Shown here: positions 27,024-35,707 of the stretch, one piece after another
Layout of the letters: the number at the start of each line of letters is the position of its first letter
Numbering within the stretch: the stretch's first letter is position 1
Assembly (NCBI GenBank): GCA_964392305.1
Contig: CAYMPV010000012.1
Coordinates: forward strand, 62,001 to 126,000
Source: JACKIC01 sp964392305
GTDB lineage: Bacteria; Planctomycetota; UBA1135; UBA2386
Length of the DNA stretch: 64,000 nucleotides
Direction of reading: 5' to 3'
Program-made: the position numbers and the translations under genes
The notes under the pieces: generated by a model
Told to the model about the DNA's origin: nothing
Seen by the model: the letters and a program-made list of their open reading frames with translations, nothing else
Database searches by the model: none

Positions 27024-28068
27024 GCGCCTTCGTACCCCCTGGTTGGAGCAGCCAGCCGTGGCGCATCAGACCGTTCCGCGCCTCTGCCAGTTCTGCTGCT
27101 TTGCGATGCTCGCACGGCCCGGGAACATACAAGGAACAACCGCCGCCGAACCACCACCAGTTGCGGATCAGCGCCACAAACACTGGTTGGCGGCCCTCGA
27201 ACACCTCGAGGGCGCGCTGCCCCAACCACGCCTCGTGGAGCTCGGGGCCACCGCGCCACCAGCTCCCCGGCGGCAGCGGCCCGCGCCGACGATGCTCGAC
27301 GCCGCGCAGGCCGAAACGGCGCGTGAACTGGGTCGATTCGTGCAGGCAACGCAACACCCGGCCGCGATCGAATTGTCGTTGTTGTTGCACGCCGCGCTGC
27401 CGCGCCGCCTCGACCTCGGCCTGATCGTGCAGCAGGCCTCCCGCCAGCAGCGCCGCGGCCGCCGCGCCATCGTCGACCCCGCTGCCCTGCCACAGCCGGG
27501 CCGCGGCGGCGACGCGCCAGCGCGCCGCCGTCAGCGCCGCGGCGTGCCGGCTGGCCGACTGCAGGTCCAGCACAGCCAGTTCGCCGTCGGTCAACATCAC
27601 GAAGTTGGCGAAGTGCAGGTCGCGATGTTCGATGCCGGCGTCGAGCAACCGGCGCGTCAGCCGCGCCGCGGCCACGAAGTCGCTGGCCGCGTCGGCCGGT
27701 CTGGCCACGGGCAGGGCGCGCAACACCAACATCGACCGGCTCGGCAGCCCCCAACGCCGTTGCGTGCGTACGGCCAGCACCTGCGGGCAGGCGATACGTG
27801 CCGCGTGCACCGCTGCGAGCATTCGCGCCTCGTGTCGGGCCGGCAATGCGCGATGGCAATAACGCAGACGGTCCTTGGCGCGCGGGAACGTCATCACCTT
27901 GACGAACACCTCCCCCGACGGCAGCAGGGACTTGTAGACGGCGCGAATCAGGCGGCGCTGCACCAACAGCAGCTCGCCGGGAACCTCGCCGTGTCTGGCG
28001 AAGTGCGACCACCAACGCGCCACCGCCGCCGCATCGCTCGCCGCCACTTCACCTGCGGAGGACGTCAC
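26986..28068 (-). CDS. lipopolysaccharide kinase (InaA/WaaP-like)
   Basis: 360 residues from GTG 28068, overlapping the stop of the upstream gene by 4 bases. Kinase signature residues are all present: E-V-F-V-K-V-M with Lys57, helix-C Glu (about Glu80), H-R-D-L-H-F-A-N with Asp150 and Asn155, and V-L-D-L-Q with Asp168 in the position of DFG. This pattern is that of InaA/WaaP/RfaP kinases, which phosphorylate heptose or Kdo in the LPS inner core. It is flanked by glycosyltransferases, so a role in phosphorylating a cell-surface glycolipid is likely. Confidence 0.82.
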   Translation of the reverse strand: MTSSAGEVAASDAAAVARWWSHFARHGEVPGELLLVQRRLIRAVYKSLLPSGEVFVKVMTFPRAKDRLRYCHRALPARHEARMLAAVHAARIACPQVLAVRTQRRWGLPSRSMLVLRALPVARPADAASDFVAAARLTRRLLDAGIEHRDLHFANFVMLTDGELAVLDLQSASRHAAALTAARWRVAAAARLWQGSGVDDGAAAAALLAGGLLHDQAEVEAARQRGVQQQRQFDRGRVLRCLHESTQFTRRFGLRGVEHRRRGPLPPGSWWRGGPELHEAWLGQRALEVFEGRQPVFVALIRNWWWFGGGCSLYVPGPCEHRKAAELAEARNGLMRHGWLLQPGGTKAHGDGRTKGSESS

Positions 28069-29246
28069 CGTTCCGACCCACCGTTCGCGAGCAGTTGGGC
28101 ATAGAGGTCGCGCGTGCGCAACGCCGCGCGCACCGGGTCCATGTCGAGACTGGCGCGCTGCAGCGCGGCGTGTCCCCAGGCGCGCCGCAGTCGGTCGTCG
28201 CCGAGCAGGCGCAACAACGCCGCCGCCATCACTTCCTCGTCCTCGACGCAGGCGACGCCGGGCGTCTCGCCGGCGCGGCGCTCGGCGAGCAGCTCGGGCA
28301 GGATGCCGCGCTGCGTCGCCACCACCGGCAGGCCGAACGCCATCGCCTCGCAAACGGCGCGGCAGGTGCCGTCGCTGCCGGGCACCAGGAACAGGAACGC
28401 GTCGAGCGAACGCAGCGCCGCCGAGTAGTCGGGTTCGCGCTGGTAGCCGGGCAGCACCACGTGGTCCACCAGGCCCAGGCGCGCGATCGGTGCCGTCACC
28501 AGCTGCGCGGTGTCCTCGGCGTTGCCGCGGCCTAGCAGCACGAAGCGCGCCTGCGGCATCGCGTCGACGACGCGGCGGGCGATCGACCACAGCAGCTCGA
28601 AACGGCGGTGCGGCTGGATGCGCGCGGTGATGCCGACCAGGCGATGCTGCGGCCCCAGCCCCCAGCGCCCGCGCAGATCGTCGCCGATCCGTTCGCGCGG
28701 CTCGGTCACCGGCTCCTGCAGCAACACCTGCTCGGGTCGCAGCCCGAACCGCTCGATCACGCCCGACCGGCAGCTGGCGGTCGGCGCCAGCACCGCCGCG
28801 GTGCGCGCGAACGCGTACCGCTCGCGCCAACCGCGCGGCGGCGGCACCGGTTCGTAGAGCGTGCGCACGACCTTGGGCGGCGACGGCAGCCGCCGGCAGA
28901 CGATCGTCGCCAGCAGGTGGTCGGCGGGCAGATGACAGTGCAGCACGTCGAAGCGTCGTTGCGCCAGGATGCGCCGCAAGGCGCGCACGTCGCGCAGCAG
29001 CGACGCGACGCGGAAGTGTTTCCGCAGCTCGAGCCCATCGAGCGCCGGCAAGCGCCAACGTTCGAGTTGTTCGGCGATGTGGTGCTGACCGCCCGGGTGC
29101 ACGAACCCGGCCCTGGTGAAGGTCACGTCCAGACCGAGGTCCCGCAGTCGCGCCGCCGCGCGGATCGCCGGGTCCGCGGGCCCGGTCCACTTGTAGTTGG
29201 CGAACAGATGCAGGATCCGGGCGCCGTCGAGGCCGTTGGCGGTCAT
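28065..29246 (-). CDS. glycosyltransferase family 4 protein
   Basis: 393 residues from ATG 29246, which overlaps the upstream GT2 stop by 4 bases. GT-B fold: N-terminal strand I-L-H-L-F-A-N-Y-K-W-T-G-P-A-D-P, a middle D-V-L-H-C-H-L-P-A-D-H segment (about 106-116), and C-terminal donor domain with V-G-I-T-A-R-I-Q-P-H-R-R, V-V-L-P-G-Y-Q, and P-G-S-D-G-T-C-R-A-V-C-E-A-M-A-F-G-L-P-V-V-A-T, the E-x7-E-like family motif. Transfers a nucleotide-activated sugar to a lipid or glycan acceptor. Donor unknown. Confidence 0.88.
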   Translation of the reverse strand: MTANGLDGARILHLFANYKWTGPADPAIRAAARLRDLGLDVTFTRAGFVHPGGQHHIAEQLERWRLPALDGLELRKHFRVASLLRDVRALRRILAQRRFDVLHCHLPADHLLATIVCRRLPSPPKVVRTLYEPVPPPRGWRERYAFARTAAVLAPTASCRSGVIERFGLRPEQVLLQEPVTEPRERIGDDLRGRWGLGPQHRLVGITARIQPHRRFELLWSIARRVVDAMPQARFVLLGRGNAEDTAQLVTAPIARLGLVDHVVLPGYQREPDYSAALRSLDAFLFLVPGSDGTCRAVCEAMAFGLPVVATQRGILPELLAERRAGETPGVACVEDEEVMAAALLRLLGDDRLRRAWGHAALQRASLDMDPVRAALRTRDLYAQLLANGGSER

Positions 29247-30025
29247 CCGTTCCCCCGCGGCAACCACAGCAGTCGCCAGTACTTCATCCAGTCCGTGTAC
29301 GCGGCCATGGTCGCGATCAGCAGACCCCGCCAGCCGTCGAGAAAGCCGCGTTTGAGCAACAGGCTCTTGCAGAACACCGCCGGCGGCCGCACCAGCAGAT
29401 CGAACGGATTGGTGCGCCGGCCGGCATGAGCCAGCGCCGCCGCGGCGATCGCCGTGAACGAATCGATGGTGCGCAGGTGGTGCCGGAAGTCGCGATAACT
29501 GAGGTGTTCGATCGGCGCCTGCAGCGGCGACACCACCGCGCCGGCGAACGGCTCGACACGATCGTGCGGGTTGACGCCGCCCCACCGCGCCCGTCGCCGG
29601 TCGAACAACCGGATCTTGCGATCGGGCCAGTAGAGCCCGCGGCGCACGATGCGGCCCAGGTAGTGGTTGCGCCGCGGCATCTCGTAGGCGTCGGCCGACA
29701 GGCCGCGCTCACGCAGCGCCGCGAGTTCTTGCTGCAGCTCGGGCGTGACCCGCTCGTCGGCGTCCAGGCAGAACACCCAATCGTGCGCCGCCTGCTCGAT
29801 CGCGAACTGCTTCTGCTCGCGGTGCCCCGGGAACGGCGTGTTGACGACCACCCTGGCGCCGAGCGCCGCGGCGATCTCGCGGGTGCCGTCGTCGCTGCCG
29901 CTGTCGACCACCAGCACCTCGTCGCAGAAGTCGAGCGAACGCACACAGTCGGCGATGCGGTCCGCCTCCCGGTAGCTGATCACGCAACCGCTGAGCTTTG
30001 GCCGGGAAGGTTCAGGATGCCCCAT
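29243..30025 (-). CDS. glycosyltransferase family 2 (WaaE/KdtX-like)
   Basis: 260 residues. GT-A fold: L-S-G-C-V-I-S-Y-R-E-A-D-R-I near the N-terminus, D-E-V-L-V-V-D-S-G-S-D-D-G-T-R-E (about 37-52), the DxD-type motif C-L-D-A-D-E-R-V-T-P-E-L (about 83-94), then R-R-N-H-Y-L-G-R and D-R-K-I-R-L-F. These match the WaaE / LPS core beta-1,4-glucosyltransferase group. One hydrophobic C-terminal segment could peripherally anchor it. The start (30025) overlaps the end of the small upstream gene by 14 bases. Likely adds a sugar to LPS inner core. Confidence 0.88.
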   Translation of the reverse strand: MGHPEPSRPKLSGCVISYREADRIADCVRSLDFCDEVLVVDSGSDDGTREIAAALGARVVVNTPFPGHREQKQFAIEQAAHDWVFCLDADERVTPELQQELAALRERGLSADAYEMPRRNHYLGRIVRRGLYWPDRKIRLFDRRRARWGGVNPHDRVEPFAGAVVSPLQAPIEHLSYRDFRHHLRTIDSFTAIAAAALAHAGRRTNPFDLLVRPPAVFCKSLLLKRGFLDGWRGLLIATMAAYTDWMKYWRLLWLPRGNG

Positions 30026-30341
30026 CCGCCGCCTCCGCGGCGCTGCCGAGCATGCGCGTCTGGATCTGTTGCAGGGTGTCCTGGATCTCGCCGAGGCGCC
30101 GCCCCCAGTCCTGGAAACGCCGATCCTGCTCGACGGCCGCCGCGGCGGCACGCATCACACGTTGTCGTTCTTCGGGCGACACCTCGAGCTTCTCGTGCAG
30201 CAGGTACTGGTTGCTGTAACCGAGCACCTGGCCCCACCGCAGCAGCTCGAGCACCTCACCGAGCAACTCACAGAGCTGCAGTTCGGCTTCGGTGAGGCCC
30301 TGCGAACGGGCCTTCTGCTTGCGGCGACGGTGGGACGTCAA
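30012..30341 (-). CDS. small helical protein heading the glycan operon
   Basis: 109 residues, basic at the N-terminus (R-R-R-K-Q-K), then two long amphipathic helices: about 17-50 rich in Glu/Leu, and about 58-100 rich in Glu/Arg/Gln with coiled-coil spacing. Not recognised. It overlaps the GT2 gene by 14 bases and starts 28 bases after the sodB stop, so it may be co-transcribed with sodB or start the glycan operon. Coding is supported by the overlap pattern, but function is unknown. Confidence 0.55.
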   Translation of the reverse strand: MTSHRRRKQKARSQGLTEAELQLCELLGEVLELLRWGQVLGYSNQYLLHEKLEVSPEERQRVMRAAAAAVEQDRRFQDWGRRLGEIQDTLQQIQTRMLGSAAEAADGAS

Positions 30342-30369
30342 TCGGGGCTCTCGGCTCGGGGCTCGCGGC

Positions 30370-30972
30370 TCAGGCCTTGGCTAGGTTGGCGTTGGCGAAG
30401 TCCCAGTTCACCAGGTGCCCGAGGAACGTCTTGATGTAGTCGGGGCGGCGGTTCTGGAAGTCGAGGTAGTAGGCGTGCTCCCAGACGTCCATCGTCAGCA
30501 GCGGCGTGTTGCCGGCGGCCGTCAGCGGCGTCTCGGCGTTGGGCGTCTTCTTGACGGCGAGTTTGCCGTTCTCGAGCACCAGCCAGGCCCAGCCGCTGCC
30601 GAACTGCGTCGCGCCGGCCTGGCTGAACAGCTCGACGAACTTGTCGTAGCCGCCGAGGTCCGCGTCGATCTTCGCGGCGATCGCGCCGGTCGGCTTGCCG
30701 CCGCCACCCGGCTTCATCGAGTGCCAGTAGAAGGTGTGGTTCCAGACCTGCGCGGCGTTGTTGAAGATGCCGGCCTTGTCGGCCTTGCCCGCGGTCGCCT
30801 TGACGATGTCGACCAACGCCATCGAGGCATACTCGGTGCCTTCGATCAGCTTGTTGCCGTTCGTCACGTAGGCCTGGTGGTGCTTGCCGTGGTGGATCGA
30901 CAGGGTCTGGGAGTTGATGTGGGGAGCCAACGCGTCGAGCGCGTAGGGCAACGGGGGGAGTTCGATAGCCAT
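30370..30972 (-). CDS. sodB: Fe-type superoxide dismutase
   Basis: 200 residues. Metal ligands are His27 (in S-I-H-H-G-K-H-H), His79, Asp162 and His166 (D-V-W-E-H-A-Y-Y-L-D). Gln75 in N-A-A-Q-V-W-N-H-T-F-Y-W marks the iron-using type. No signal peptide, so cytoplasmic. It converts superoxide to oxygen and peroxide, protecting the iron-sulfur and flavin enzymes encoded nearby. Divergent from mazG with 197 bases between starts. Confidence 0.96.
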   Translation of the reverse strand: MAIELPPLPYALDALAPHINSQTLSIHHGKHHQAYVTNGNKLIEGTEYASMALVDIVKATAGKADKAGIFNNAAQVWNHTFYWHSMKPGGGGKPTGAIAAKIDADLGGYDKFVELFSQAGATQFGSGWAWLVLENGKLAVKKTPNAETPLTAAGNTPLLTMDVWEHAYYLDFQNRRPDYIKTFLGHLVNWDFANANLAKA

Positions 30973-31169
30973 GGCAGGTAGTAGGTGGTCAGCGAGGGCC
31001 GGGCAAGCCGACCGCAGAAGAGGGGCACCACGTTACGGAACGTCGCCGCCGTCGCACGTGCAAAGGCCAGAGCGGACCGGCGCGAGCCGCGGAGGGCGAG
31101 AACTGCGCCGGTCACGACCGGTTGCCTTGCGGGCTGGGTTCCTGCCGCGCGCCGCGTAGCCTCAGGGGC

Positions 31170-31955
31170 ATGACCGACGCCCCCACGCCGCTGCCGGGCT
31201 TCGCCGAGCTGCTGCAGACCGTCGCGCGCCTGCGTGCGCCCGACGGCTGCCCCTGGGATCGGGAGCAGACCATGGCCAGCATGGCCCCGCACCTGATCGA
31301 GGAAGCCTACGAAGCCGCCGACGCGCTGCGCCGCGGCGACGTTGCGGCGGCCGAGGAACTCGGCGACGTGCTCGTCAACGTCACCATGATCGCCCAGATG
31401 GCAAAGGAAACGGGTGCCTTCGACGCCGACGGCATCGCCGGGGCCGCGGCCGCCAAACTCGTGCGGCGCCATCCGCACGTGTTCGGCGACGCCCGTGCCG
31501 ACGGCGCCGAGATGGCGTATCGAAACTGGGAACGCATCAAGCAGGCCGAGCGGCAAACGCAGGACGGGGCCAAGGGCGTGCTCGACGGCGTGCCGGCGAC
31601 CCTGCCGGCGCTGCTGCGCGCGTTCCGTCTCGGCGAGAAGGCGGCGCGCGTCGGCTTCGACTGGCCCGATCGGCAGGGGCCGCGCGCCAAGCTCGACGAG
31701 GAACTGGGCGAACTCGACGCTGCGATCGCGGGCGGCGACCGGGCCGCGATCGTCGACGAACTCGGCGACGTGCTGTTCAGCCTCTGCAACCTGGCCCGTC
31801 ACCTCGGCGCCAACCCCGAAATGGCGCTGGCCGGAACGGCGGACAAGTTCCAACGCCGCTTCGCCAGCGTCGAGCGGCAGTTCGACCACCAGTTGCAGGG
31901 CCGCACGCTGGCGGAGCTGGACGCCGCCTGGAACCGGGCCAAGACCGCGGAGTGA
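31170..31955 (+). CDS. mazG: nucleoside triphosphate pyrophosphohydrolase
   Basis: 261 residues with two tandem MazG domains. The first has the full EExxE...ExxD metal motif: Glu44, Glu45 and Glu48 in L-I-E-E-A-Y-E-A-A-D, and Glu63/Asp66 in E-E-L-G-D-V-L; the second, about 175-215, has D-E-E-L-G-E-L and D-E-L-G-D-V-L-F-S. The N-terminal C-P-W-D-x2-Q-T motif is intact. It hydrolyses (d)NTPs to monophosphates and pyrophosphate, cleaning up non-canonical nucleotides and influencing (p)ppGpp responses. ATG 31170 has an A-G-G-G-G just before it; the frame is open 16 codons upstream without support. Confidence 0.95.
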   Translation: MTDAPTPLPGFAELLQTVARLRAPDGCPWDREQTMASMAPHLIEEAYEAADALRRGDVAAAEELGDVLVNVTMIAQMAKETGAFDADGIAGAAAAKLVRRHPHVFGDARADGAEMAYRNWERIKQAERQTQDGAKGVLDGVPATLPALLRAFRLGEKAARVGFDWPDRQGPRAKLDEELGELDAAIAGGDRAAIVDELGDVLFSLCNLARHLGANPEMALAGTADKFQRRFASVERQFDHQLQGRTLAELDAAWNRAKTAE

Positions 31956-32285
31956 CGCCGGGAATCAGCCGGCACGACGGGCGGGTGACGGCCTTTCGAC
32001 GGTCCGACGGCGCCCCGACACGGCTCGCCGACGGGGCCCGGCCGGAGCGTGTTGCGCGCCCCGATACCGCGGCGGGACAACATCGTAAGTCGCTACAAAT
32101 AAGCAACCTGAGCACGCTGGCGAAAAATCGCCACCAGCACCCCGAAACGGCACGAAACCTGCTCAAGGGCGGCCGGTGGAAAGAAACGCCTGGGCATGGG
32201 CCCAGTGGCAGGGATGGGCCTCGGTGTGGGGTGGTGCCTCACCGAGGCCCGCTTTTTTTCGCGGGCGAACGCGACAGCGGGCGGC
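31956..32285. other. 330-base intergenic region, possible small RNA
   Basis: No coding sequence stands out. A locally AT-rich stretch, TACAAATAA at about 32093-32101, looks like a -10 box and is unusual in this GC-rich DNA. A small hairpin TGGCGA-AAAA-TCGCCA follows at 32118-32133. A strong terminator closes the region on the plus strand at 32216-32259. Together these could delimit a small RNA of ~150 bases, or merely a long 3' end of the mazG transcript. No match to a known RNA family was recognised by eye. Confidence 0.3.
32216..32259 (+). terminator. Rho-independent terminator
   Basis: GGGCCTCGGTG (32216-32226) and CACCGAGGCCC (32240-32250) form a perfect 11-bp stem with a 13-base loop, followed by GC and seven T residues (32253-32259). 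The T-run is on the plus strand, so it ends transcripts from mazG or from the spacer. It is the clearest intrinsic terminator in the window. Confidence 0.88.
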
Positions 32286-33290
32286 TCACTCGGGCCAGCC
32301 GACGCGATCTTCAAGCCAGCCGCCGTCGCCATCGGCGCGCAACAGCAGCAGGCCGAGCGGGCCGAACCGCTGCAGCTGCGGCTGGACCGACCGGGCCTGG
32401 TCCGGCCCGAGCACCATCAGCGCCGTGCCGAGCGCGTCGGCGACGGCCGCGGAGTCGGCGAGCACCGAGGCGCTGACCACGCCGTTGTCGGTGCTGCGGC
32501 CCGTGCGCGGGTCGAACACGTGGTGCATGTGGTGGCCAGCCACCGCGATCGCGTTGCGGTAGTCGCCGCTGGTGCACAACGATCGATCGACGAGCGGCAG
32601 GCTGATCAGCGGCAGGTCACCGCCGACGAGGTCCGAAGACGGATCGACGACGCCGACCACCCACGGCACCCCGGGGGCCTTCTCGCCGCGCGCGAGGATC
32701 TCGCCGGTGATCTGCAGGAAGAACGAGGTGATGCCGAGCTCGGTCAACCTCCCGGCGATGCTGTCGGCCACCGCGCCGGCGACGATGCCGTCGAGGTCGA
32801 GTTCGACGTCGGGGCGTTGTTTGACGACGGCGCCGTCGCGAACGGTCACGGCGCGAAAGTCGACCCTGGCACGCGCGGCATCGAGGGCCGCCGCGTCGGG
32901 CAGCGCGCCGGGGTCCTGCTTGGCGCGGCGATACAGATCGCTGAGCGGCTTGACGGTCGGGTCGTAGGCGCCGCCGGTCGCCGCGGCGATGTCGAGCGCC
33001 AACTGCAGCACGGCCGCGAACCGCGCACTGACCGCGAACGGCGCGGTGCTGGCGTGGCGGTTGCACTTCGCGATCTCGGAGTCCGGTCGCCAGTTGCTGA
33101 ACGCCAGATCGAACGCCGCCAGTTCCGCCTCGACGACGGCGCGCACTGCGGACACCGGCCGCGCGCCGACGTACTTGATCTCGTAGCTGGACCCCATCGT
33201 CGGTCCGGAGAAGACCTGCACCGGCGGCGAGGGGGCCTGGCACCCGGGCAGGCACAGCGCAGCGAGAACGAACCAACGGCAGGCGGACAT
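32286..33290 (-). CDS. apbE: FAD:protein FMN transferase, lipoprotein
   Basis: 334 residues from ATG 33290. The N-terminus is a lipoprotein signal peptide with L-P-G-C (Cys at about 17). ApbE motifs: G-P-T-M-G-S-S-Y-E-I-K-Y near the start, T-G-G-A-Y-D-P-T-V-K-P-L (about 104-115), V-E-L-D-L-D-G-I-V-A-G-A-V-A-D (about 163-177), and H-H-V-F-D-P-R-T-G-R-S (about 254-264). The enzyme hydrolyses FAD and attaches FMN by a phosphoester bond to Thr in targets such as NqrB and NqrC, both encoded 6-8 kb away. Convergent to the mazG-side terminator; divergent from the GT87 gene. Confidence 0.92.
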   Translation of the reverse strand: MSACRWFVLAALCLPGCQAPSPPVQVFSGPTMGSSYEIKYVGARPVSAVRAVVEAELAAFDLAFSNWRPDSEIAKCNRHASTAPFAVSARFAAVLQLALDIAAATGGAYDPTVKPLSDLYRRAKQDPGALPDAAALDAARARVDFRAVTVRDGAVVKQRPDVELDLDGIVAGAVADSIAGRLTELGITSFFLQITGEILARGEKAPGVPWVVGVVDPSSDLVGGDLPLISLPLVDRSLCTSGDYRNAIAVAGHHMHHVFDPRTGRSTDNGVVSASVLADSAAVADALGTALMVLGPDQARSVQPQLQRFGPLGLLLLRADGDGGWLEDRVGWPE

Positions 33291-33336
33291 CGGCGCGGCA
33301 TCGTATCCGCGCGCCCGACAGGGTAGACCTCCCGCA

Positions 33337-34578
33337 ATGCCGATCCGGACCCTGCTGCACGATCCGCGGCTGCATCGTCTGCTGCCCTGGCTGTGTGGCC
33401 TGGTGGCGTTCGGGCTGGCCGCCAAGAACCTGATCGGCGGCTACGGCGACCTCGGCATCTACCTCGACGCGGGCCACGAACTGCGCGCCGGCGGCATGCA
33501 GCTGTATCGCGAACGGTCGACCTCCGACCCGTTCCCCTATCCACACGTCGTCGCGCTGCCGTTCGCGTTGCTGCAGACGGTCTGCAGCGACGCGGTGCTG
33601 CGCTGGTCGTGGTGCGCACTGCTCGGCTGGTGCACGGTGGTGCTGCTCCGGGCCACGGCGCGCGCGCTGGTGCCGTTCGGCGGCCTCTCGCCATGGCAGT
33701 GGTTGGCGTTCGGCGTGCTGTTCCAGCGCTGCATCGCGCAGAACCTCACGCACGGCCAGCTGCACCTCGTCGTCGGCGCGTTGCTCGCCGTGGCGGTCAC
33801 CGACCTGCAAGGCGGCCGCGACCGGCGCGCCGGTGCCTGGCTCGGACTCGCCGCCGCCATCAAGCTGACGCCGCTGCTGTTCCTGCTGGCGCTGCCGGTG
33901 ATGGGCCGTTGGCGCGCGGCCGCGGCGATGCTGCTGACGACGCTGGCCCTGGTGCTGGTGCTGCCGTGGCCCTACTGCGGCACCGGCGAACACGTGCGCC
34001 ACCTCGACGAACTGGTGCGTTTCCACGCGGTGGGCTTCGCCGGCGAAGAGGTCACCTACGCCCACACCGGCGCCGGCCCGAGCATTCGCGGCACGCTCGA
34101 CTACCTGCTGCAGCCGCGACCGACCGACAAGAGCGGTCACACGGTCAACCTGTTCGACGTCGGCGACGGCACGCTGCTCGGCGTGCGGCTGGCGTGGTCG
34201 GCGGTGCTCGGCGGCCTGCTGCTGACGTGGTTCTGGAAGGCACGTCGCCACCCGGTCGGTCAGCGCGTGGCCCTGCAGGCCGCCGCCGTCGAACTGGGCA
34301 TGGCCTTCTTCTCGCCGCTGACGCGCGTCTACCACCTGGCCGGCACGCTGCTGGCGTTCGCGCTGTTCTGCCGCGGCCCGCGCGACCGGCGCGACGCCCT
34401 GTGGTGGTGCGCCGCGGGCGCGGCGCTGTTCGCCATGACCCTGAGGCAGAAGAAGCTGATCGGCGAGATGCTGTGGCGCGCCTTCGACACGGGCGCGCTC
34501 CTGCATCTTGCCATGGTCCTCTCGCTGGTGTGGCTGCTGCGGCAAGATGGCGGCTCCGCCCACGACACGACCCGATGA
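33337..34578 (+). CDS. GT87-type (DUF2029) membrane glycosyltransferase
   Basis: 413 residues with about ten hydrophobic helices. The first outer loop carries the GT87 signature: D-L-G-I-Y-L-D-A-G-H-E-L-R-A-G (about 37-51), in which the acidic residues are expected to be catalytic, followed by P-F-P-Y-P-H-V-V-A-L-P-F. A conserved A-A-A-I-K-L-T-P-L-L-F segment follows at about 170-180. GT87 enzymes use polyprenyl-phosphate sugars on the outer face of the inner membrane. The stop overlaps the next start by 4 bases, coupling it to a lipoprotein. Confidence 0.8.
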   Translation: MPIRTLLHDPRLHRLLPWLCGLVAFGLAAKNLIGGYGDLGIYLDAGHELRAGGMQLYRERSTSDPFPYPHVVALPFALLQTVCSDAVLRWSWCALLGWCTVVLLRATARALVPFGGLSPWQWLAFGVLFQRCIAQNLTHGQLHLVVGALLAVAVTDLQGGRDRRAGAWLGLAAAIKLTPLLFLLALPVMGRWRAAAAMLLTTLALVLVLPWPYCGTGEHVRHLDELVRFHAVGFAGEEVTYAHTGAGPSIRGTLDYLLQPRPTDKSGHTVNLFDVGDGTLLGVRLAWSAVLGGLLLTWFWKARRHPVGQRVALQAAAVELGMAFFSPLTRVYHLAGTLLAFALFCRGPRDRRDALWWCAAGAALFAMTLRQKKLIGEMLWRAFDTGALLHLAMVLSLVWLLRQDGGSAHDTTR

Positions 34579-35597
34579 ACCTGCCGCCTCGATCCGTTGC
34601 CGCCTGCCTGTTCGCCGCCTGCGCGTTGACCGGCTGCGGCCTCGCCCCCGACCTGCCGATCAAGCCGGCCGGCGGCGTCTGGCAACACCTGCAGGCCGCC
34701 GACTTCCCGGGGGCCGGCCGACTGCTCGAGGGTTTCGACGCGCCCACCGCGGACGGCGAGTGGCTGCAGCAGGACCGTCTGCTGTTCGCGCTGCAGCTGC
34801 GCAAGGGTGAGACCGTGCATCGCTGGCTGCTGCACCTGCAGGTGCTGATCGGCGACGTGATGTCGACACGCCTCGGTGACGACCAGCCGACCGAAATCAA
34901 GCTCTGGAACGACCGCAGCTGGACCTACACGACCACCGTCCTGGGCGAGAAGAGGGAGAAGCGCGTTTCCTCGCGCATGTTGCCCGTGGTCGTGCGTGTG
35001 CACGACGAACAGGGCAAGCAGCTCGGCAACAGCCTCGTGCAGCTGCCGGCGGACCTGCTCGGCGCGGGCCTGCTGCCCGGCATCGACGCGGCCACCACGC
35101 TCTACGCCGGCACCGACCCCGAAGCCAACCCGATGCCGCGTGAACAGCAGGAACAGCACGTCGACGCCATGGTGCGCAGCACCCTCGCACTCGTCGCCCT
35201 GCTAACCATCGTGCAGGAGGACAACGTGCTCGCCGACTACTTCTGGCAGGTCATCGAGAAGCCGAGCATCTGGTCCGTCGTGTCGAGCTTCGGCGTCAGC
35301 GCCTCCCTCGTCACCGCGCTCGAACAGAGCCAGCCCACCACCGACTTGCCTCCCGGCATGCCCACCACCAGCCGCGCCTTCATCGCGCCGATGCGCGTCG
35401 AGGTCAACGGCACCCCGGCCCTGCTCGCCGACATCCTGGCCACCGACGCCTCCCGCCCCTACGCCCTCTGCGGCGGCATGGTCGCCGCCAGCGCCCGCCA
35501 CCCTTCCCGCCCCGACCTGCACTTCGACGTGCAACTACTCGCCGCGCGCCTTGGCACCGAACGAGCCAAAGCCCGCGTCACCGTTCCGAACAAGTAG
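34575..35597 (+). CDS. lipoprotein of unknown function
   Basis: 340 residues. The signal peptide ends in L-T-G-C (Cys at about 21), a lipobox. The rest is a mixed, mostly soluble domain with no recognised family; visible blocks are an N-D-R-S-W-T-Y-T-T-T strand region, a D-N-V-L-A-D-Y-F-W-Q-V-I-E-K-P-S-I-W segment (about 214-232) and a Thr/Pro-rich turn before the C-terminal strands. It is translationally coupled to the GT87 gene (ATGA overlap), so it may act with it at the membrane, but this is only inference. The stop is followed three bases later by a (CAG)6 tract. Confidence 0.7.
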   Translation: MNLPPRSVAACLFAACALTGCGLAPDLPIKPAGGVWQHLQAADFPGAGRLLEGFDAPTADGEWLQQDRLLFALQLRKGETVHRWLLHLQVLIGDVMSTRLGDDQPTEIKLWNDRSWTYTTTVLGEKREKRVSSRMLPVVVRVHDEQGKQLGNSLVQLPADLLGAGLLPGIDAATTLYAGTDPEANPMPREQQEQHVDAMVRSTLALVALLTIVQEDNVLADYFWQVIEKPSIWSVVSSFGVSASLVTALEQSQPTTDLPPGMPTTSRAFIAPMRVEVNGTPALLADILATDASRPYALCGGMVAASARHPSRPDLHFDVQLLAARLGTERAKARVTVPNK

Positions 35598-35599
35598 CT

Positions 35600-35617
35600 C
35601 AGCAGCAGCAGCAGCAG
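35600..35617 (+). repeat. (CAG)6 trinucleotide tract
   Basis: Six perfect CAG units begin 3 bases after the TAG stop of the lipoprotein gene. Such tracts are prone to slippage, but this one is outside the coding frame. Confidence 0.9.
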
Positions 35618-35662
35618 ACAGAAGAGAAGAGTAAGGAAGGGAACAGAGCAGAGCAGAACGGA

Positions 35663-35707
35663 GAGAAGAGAAGAGAAGAGAAGAGAAGAGAAGAGAAGAG
35701 AAGAGAA
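35663..35707 (+). repeat. (GAGAA)9 pentanucleotide microsatellite
   Basis: Nine perfect GAGAA units, embedded in a wider purine-only stretch (about 35618-35720). Strand-asymmetric purine tracts of this kind are rare in such GC-rich compact DNA. Located between the lipoprotein stop and the nqrF stop, so not in a gene. Confidence 0.93.

Noticed and set aside
31952..32476. 174-codon frame after mazG
   Set aside because: It runs through the terminator hairpin and into the 3' end of apbE on the other strand, and is Arg-rich without homology.
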